Source: SZUA-309 sp965215995 (GTDB taxonomy: Bacteria; Pseudomonadota; Gammaproteobacteria; Pseudomonadales; Azotimanducaceae). Taken from it: a stretch of 64,000 nt of DNA. Positions 60,890 to 64,000 of this stretch are shown in pieces; position 1 is the first letter of the stretch; the number at the start of each line of letters is the position of its first letter. Both the position numbers and the translations under genes were made by a program. The notes under the pieces were generated by a model. The model ran no database searches and was not told where the DNA came from. It saw only the letters and a program-made list of their open reading frames with translations. Location of the stretch: the NCBI GenBank assembly GCA_965215995.1, contig OZ244128.1, positions 4,216,001 through 4,280,000 on the forward strand, in the 5' to 3' direction.

Positions 60890-61227
60890 ATGATCTACGA
60901 AGTTCGTGACTATCATTATCGGACGGACAAGTTCGACGAGTACAAAGCGTGGGCTGTGGAGGCTGTCCCTGTTCTGAAAAGCAAGTTGGATATAGTTGGC
61001 TTCTGGATTGATGCTGGCATTGAGCCGAGATTCGGGGTACAGATCCCATGGATCCGCCGCTCGGTCAGGCGAACATAACCTGGATTATTCGCTGGGAGAG
61101 CAAAGCACAGCGGGATGAGCGGTTTCCGGAGGTCATCGCCAGCGAAGAGTGGCAGGCCGTCTGGGCCAAACACCCTGATCCGAATGGTTACCGTCAGATG
61201 CTGGGGCGGTTTCTGGAGAGCATGTAG
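60890..61227 (+). pseudogene. NIPSNAP-family protein, frameshifted
   Basis: The first frame reads MIYEVRDYHYRTDKFDEYKA to GFWIDAGIEPRFG and then loses the family pattern. A second frame continues GTDPMDPPLGQANITWIIRW and ends in EEWQAVWAKHPDPNGY to TAG 61227. Joining the two restores a typical NIPSNAP-type dimeric alpha-beta barrel protein. The break is at the G run near 61034-61037: one extra G would restore a single frame, so a base was lost here in the genome or in the sequence. NIPSNAP-type proteins often occur beside CoA-transferase genes, but have no agreed function. GGAGAGAGCA precedes the ATG. Confidence 0.7.
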
Positions 61228-61262
61228 CTCGTTGCCGACAGATTGGGCGCGACGAGTCCAGC

Positions 61263-61883
61263 TTATCCGGCTTCTTCGGCCGCAATGGCAGCCTCGACGG
61301 CAGGGCGTTCCAGCATACGTTGCTCGTGGTCGTGGATTTTCGGATAGCTTGCCGAATCCAGCCTGTGGATCGGCAGCCATTGGGTGATAGTAAACAGATA
61401 GGGATCGGCAATAGTGTAGGTGTCACCCATCACCCAGGGGCCGACGAAATACTCGTCCTCGATCAGTTGAAAACAACTGGCCACGACCTCCGGCGCCTTG
61501 CGCTTCATCTCGGCGATTGCAGAAGGATCGTCCGCCCACCGCTCACCCCGGCGAATGTGCGCGTGACCGACGTGTACCGTTGAGCACAGATAGGCGTTGA
61601 AGGCCTGCAAGCGGGCAAGCTCGAACGGGTCGTCCAGAGGGGCGAGCTGTGCCAGCGGGTAGCTCTGGGCGATGAACACCAGTATCGCAGGCGTCTCGGT
61701 CAGGAAGCCCTTGTCGGTTTCAAGCGCCGGTACTCGGCCTTTAGGATTCACCTGTCTGTAAGGATTGCGGCGCTGCTCGGCGCTGGCGAAATCGACGAGC
61801 TGCAGATCGAATTCCGCCCCTGCCTCTCTCAGGGTAATGTGTGAGGCGCGGGCGCAGCTGCCTGGCGCGTAGTAGAGCTTCAA
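61263..61883 (-). CDS. glutathione S-transferase
   Basis: A 206-residue GST resembling the beta class. The thioredoxin domain starts MKLYYAPGSCARASHITLRE with the active-site Cys and has NPKGRVPALETDKG and LTETPAILVFIA; the C-terminal domain has MGDTYTIADPYLFT. The substrate is unknown. Its stop is 36 bases from the NIPSNAP remnant on the other strand, with no shared regulation evident. Confidence 0.92.
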   Translation of the reverse strand: MKLYYAPGSCARASHITLREAGAEFDLQLVDFASAEQRRNPYRQVNPKGRVPALETDKGFLTETPAILVFIAQSYPLAQLAPLDDPFELARLQAFNAYLCSTVHVGHAHIRRGERWADDPSAIAEMKRKAPEVVASCFQLIEDEYFVGPWVMGDTYTIADPYLFTITQWLPIHRLDSASYPKIHDHEQRMLERPAVEAAIAAEEAG

Positions 61884-62109
61884 CGTGATCTATCCTCCCG
61901 CCACAAGGCCAGTATCAACCCTGACAGTGTGCACTCTGGAGCGGGTTGGAGCACGTTGTCATCGGCTGCTTCCGGCCAAACAAGGGCAATTGAATAGGCC
62001 ACGAGCGGAAAAACGAGATGGTGAACTAGGGCTTTTTCCGTCACACGCAGCTTTCACGACGAGGGTCTCAGGCATACGATCTACCTCACGACAAACATAG
62101 GAGCATTCC

Positions 62110-62964
62110 ATGGAACGGTTATTCGTGCTTCTGTTGGTGGGTAGTGTCGCTCAGCTTTCTTTTGGAGCGAGCTCAGATGATGCTCTCGCCTGTGTAGAAC
62201 GGGACGTGGTTCAGACATTAGTGGGCAATCCGGGCGAAGGCGCTGTCCGGATTTCCCGTGAGTGGCCTGCACGATTTCCGCCGATACAGGTTCCCGATGA
62301 GTTCGCGCTGATTGGCAGCCGAAGCTCCAACTACTTCACCCTCGTTTCCTTCAAGTCCAAGCTTTCCGGCGAAGCAGCGCGGGATTCATTGCGTGTTTCG
62401 TTCGTCGACGATGAATGGCAGTTTCCAGAGTCATCGCGTCAGCGTGTCAGGGGAGGATTCCAGAATCCTACCTTGACGAAGGCGCAGGAAGCGCTGAGCG
62501 CGTGTCATGACAGACATGGCCAACTAACGGCGATGTTCTCTCCGGCGTCGGAGGAAGCCACATACATCGTTCTGATGGGCTCAATGAAAGCGTCGGGTAT
62601 GTCATGCAGTCAGATGTACGGCAGAGGTATGGCCATTGGTGGTGAGACGGAGATCCTGCCGAACCTGACGCTACCTGATGATGCAGCAACAGCCGTCATC
62701 GGCGGAGCGGGCATCAGCAGCAGCGGAGACGCCGCGTCAACACGTATCCAAGTTGAAACGGACCTGTCACCAACTGATCAGCTCGAGTTCTTCGGTAGAC
62801 AGCTGATAGATCAAGAATGGCAGCAGGAAGCAGAATGGGTAGGCAGGATCGTGTCTGGATCCGCGTGGATCTCCAGGGACGGTGCGAAGAGCGGTCTGCT
62901 TAGGATCCAGCGACAAGAAAACAACCTGTTCAAGTTGGACTTTCAAGTCGTCCGGTTGAATTGA
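62110..62964 (+). CDS. exported protein of unknown function
   Basis: A 284-residue protein with an N-terminal signal peptide (LFVLLLVGSVAQLSFGAS) and no recognised domain. The mature part contains strand-rich segments and two cysteines far apart (ALACVERD, LSACHDR, SGMSCSQ). The C-terminal third (LSPTDQLEFFGRQLIDQEWQ) looks like a repeat of a small alpha/beta unit. TAGGAGCATTCC precedes the ATG. A 226-base gap before it shows no clear promoter. Confidence 0.6.
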   Translation: MERLFVLLLVGSVAQLSFGASSDDALACVERDVVQTLVGNPGEGAVRISREWPARFPPIQVPDEFALIGSRSSNYFTLVSFKSKLSGEAARDSLRVSFVDDEWQFPESSRQRVRGGFQNPTLTKAQEALSACHDRHGQLTAMFSPASEEATYIVLMGSMKASGMSCSQMYGRGMAIGGETEILPNLTLPDDAATAVIGGAGISSSGDAASTRIQVETDLSPTDQLEFFGRQLIDQEWQQEAEWVGRIVSGSAWISRDGAKSGLLRIQRQENNLFKLDFQVVRLN

Positions 62965-63040
62965 GTTCGCGGGTCCACGAAATCAAAACATCAGGCAGTG
63001 TGACTCACGCGAAAGTGTCTCCGAACACCTGTCGTGGCTA

Positions 63041-63640
63041 TCAGGCCAACTCCCAGCCGATCGGAAGTTCGTTCGGAACCTTCCAACTAGGATCTGGTGT
63101 CCAATCGCGGTATTCCTGAGGCCACCATCGCTCGCCGGTTCGTAAGCGCGCAGAGATCCGCTGCGCTTCCGATCGAATCTGGACGACTCGTTCCGCACTC
63201 CATCGTCCTTCCTCTACGCGTTGTTCCATCAACTCGTCGTCCTTCAGCTCCCAGTTTCCATCCGGATAGACAATGAGGTCGAGTTCCAGATCCTGCGTGT
63301 CGTAGCCGATTGCGGTACGACGAAATGGCTCCTGCAGATTGATGTACCAGCACAAGAACTCACGATTCGAACCGTGCCAGAAGTGCCAGATAGCATACGC
63401 ATCCTCGGGCCGCTGAATCATAAGGCAGCCGTGTCCTTGCCAGCGATCGCGTTCGGACCAGGGGTGCGTGCCACTCGGCGTTGGCCACTCGCCTTCGGGG
63501 AAGCTAAATGGGGCTCCTTCGGGGATGTAAGAGACTAACTGTTCGGGAGAGTCTTCGACGATCATCACGAGCGTACCCAGCCATGGACCGTTCTCGAGAA
63601 CTTCTCGCCTCACCACCCACTCGCCCTCTGACCAGCTCAA
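63041..63640 (-). CDS. DUF402 domain protein
   Basis: A 199-residue protein of the DUF402 (YgaC/Ntdp/FomD-like) family. The C-terminal pattern DLELDLIVYPDGNWELKDDE and RVEEGRWSAERVVQI, with acidic metal-binding residues, is characteristic; characterised members are nucleoside tri/diphosphate phosphatases or act on nucleotide-linked substrates. Its specific role here is unknown. Start at 63640 (MSWSEGEWVVRREVL). It follows the YHYH gene by 11 bases on the minus strand. Confidence 0.75.
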   Translation of the reverse strand: MSWSEGEWVVRREVLENGPWLGTLVMIVEDSPEQLVSYIPEGAPFSFPEGEWPTPSGTHPWSERDRWQGHGCLMIQRPEDAYAIWHFWHGSNREFLCWYINLQEPFRRTAIGYDTQDLELDLIVYPDGNWELKDDELMEQRVEEGRWSAERVVQIRSEAQRISARLRTGERWWPQEYRDWTPDPSWKVPNELPIGWELA

Positions 63641-63651
63641 CTGTATTCCTC

Positions 63652-64000
63652 TTACTTCCCAAAGCTCCCGTCAACGATACCCTTGAAGCAGCGCATCGTG
63701 TGGGGATAGGACCGTGTGACGTAGTACCCGTATTGACCATCTACTGTCATGCCATTGCATTCGTCCAGATCACCCGCGTCGGTCCACTCCCAGTCTGAGT
63801 TGTAGAACCCATCCGGAATTCCGCCGGGTCCTACTGTCGCATCACGTACCTCAGTCTTTAGCGTGTAGCCGCTGAGGGCTTCGCGGACTTGTCCGGTATC
63901 CTGATCGAAGAAATAGGGGCCGTAGATCGGAAAACCATCGGCTGCGAACCCGATAACGGGCGACCCTTCAGGCCCCGGGAAGTCGTCATACATGGCCAGT
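63652..64000 (-). CDS. YHYH-domain protein (5' end outside window)
   Basis: C-terminal part of a YHYH-domain protein; the reading frame runs off the window at 64000, so the start and any signal peptide are missing. VIGFAADGFPIYGPYFF, DLDECNGMTVDGQYGYYVT and PHTMRCFKG are the family signatures; the name comes from a Tyr-His-Tyr-His motif that would lie upstream. The function of the family is not known. The stop lies 11 bases from the DUF402 start on the same strand. Confidence 0.75.
   Translation of the reverse strand, partial: LAMYDDFPGPEGSPVIGFAADGFPIYGPYFFDQDTGQVREALSGYTLKTEVRDATVGPGGIPDGFYNSDWEWTDAGDLDECNGMTVDGQYGYYVTRSYPHTMRCFKGIVDGSFGK

Overview
The window looks like chromosome from a GC-rich (about 60 percent by eye), aerobic or facultative gammaproteobacterium. 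Supporting genes are an FNR/ANR-type box upstream of an OmpW-like porin, a PA2779/PA2778-type gene pair, Tat and lipoprotein signals, UvrB, ArgE and a class I fumarase. There are many SDR, CaiB/BaiF, acyl-CoA dehydrogenase, enoyl-CoA hydratase, GST, GMC oxidoreductase and split-barrel flavin-type genes, which suggests a metabolically versatile degrader. I cannot fix the family. No rRNA, tRNA, CRISPR array, IS element or phage gene was recognised.

Layout. 1-7.5 kb is a same-strand redox cluster: a PQQ-type dehydrogenase with a C-terminal cytochrome c domain, a secreted cytochrome/Vgb-like propeller protein, then a tightly packed set of cytochrome b561, an SHP-like oxygen-binding cytochrome (DUF1924), a diheme cytochrome c, and a SLOG-domain protein with four membrane segments. 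7.5-18 kb holds OmpW, ArgE, a lipoprotein dipeptidase, class I fumarase, a Tat-exported split-barrel protein, DAHP synthase, a giant propeller-amidohydrolase and a CBS protein. 18-24 kb has two SDRs, a GMC oxidoreductase with its small subunit, a hot-dog protein, a GNAT and a zinc-ribbon membrane protein.

24.2-29 kb is an HMG-CoA-lyase-like gene followed by a two-subunit biotin-dependent acyl-CoA carboxylase, then a double-barrel outer membrane protein, a GST, a saccharopine-dehydrogenase-like reductase and membrane proteins. 34.2-36.1 kb carries the PA2779-like/C39 peptidase pair and a small membrane protein. 36.5-41 kb has a GFA protein, a TIR-TM-TPR protein, an enoyl-CoA hydratase and an acyl-CoA dehydrogenase. 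42.2-47.5 kb is a GntR-RND efflux operon with a striking repeated operator. 47.7-50.6 kb is a 2-oxoacid:ferredoxin oxidoreductase.

50.8-64 kb holds an acidic-tail protein, uvrB with a readable sigma70 promoter, an alpha/beta hydrolase lipoprotein, a nuclease, an MFS exporter, an FMN-type protein, a sulfotransferase, a double-length CoA transferase with a frameshifted NIPSNAP gene behind it, a GST, an unknown secreted protein, a DUF402 protein and a YHYH protein cut by the window end. The most interesting units are the SHP/DHC/b561/SLOG operon, the FNR-type site, the 14-bp-period operator, the carboxylase/lyase operon and the TIR protein.
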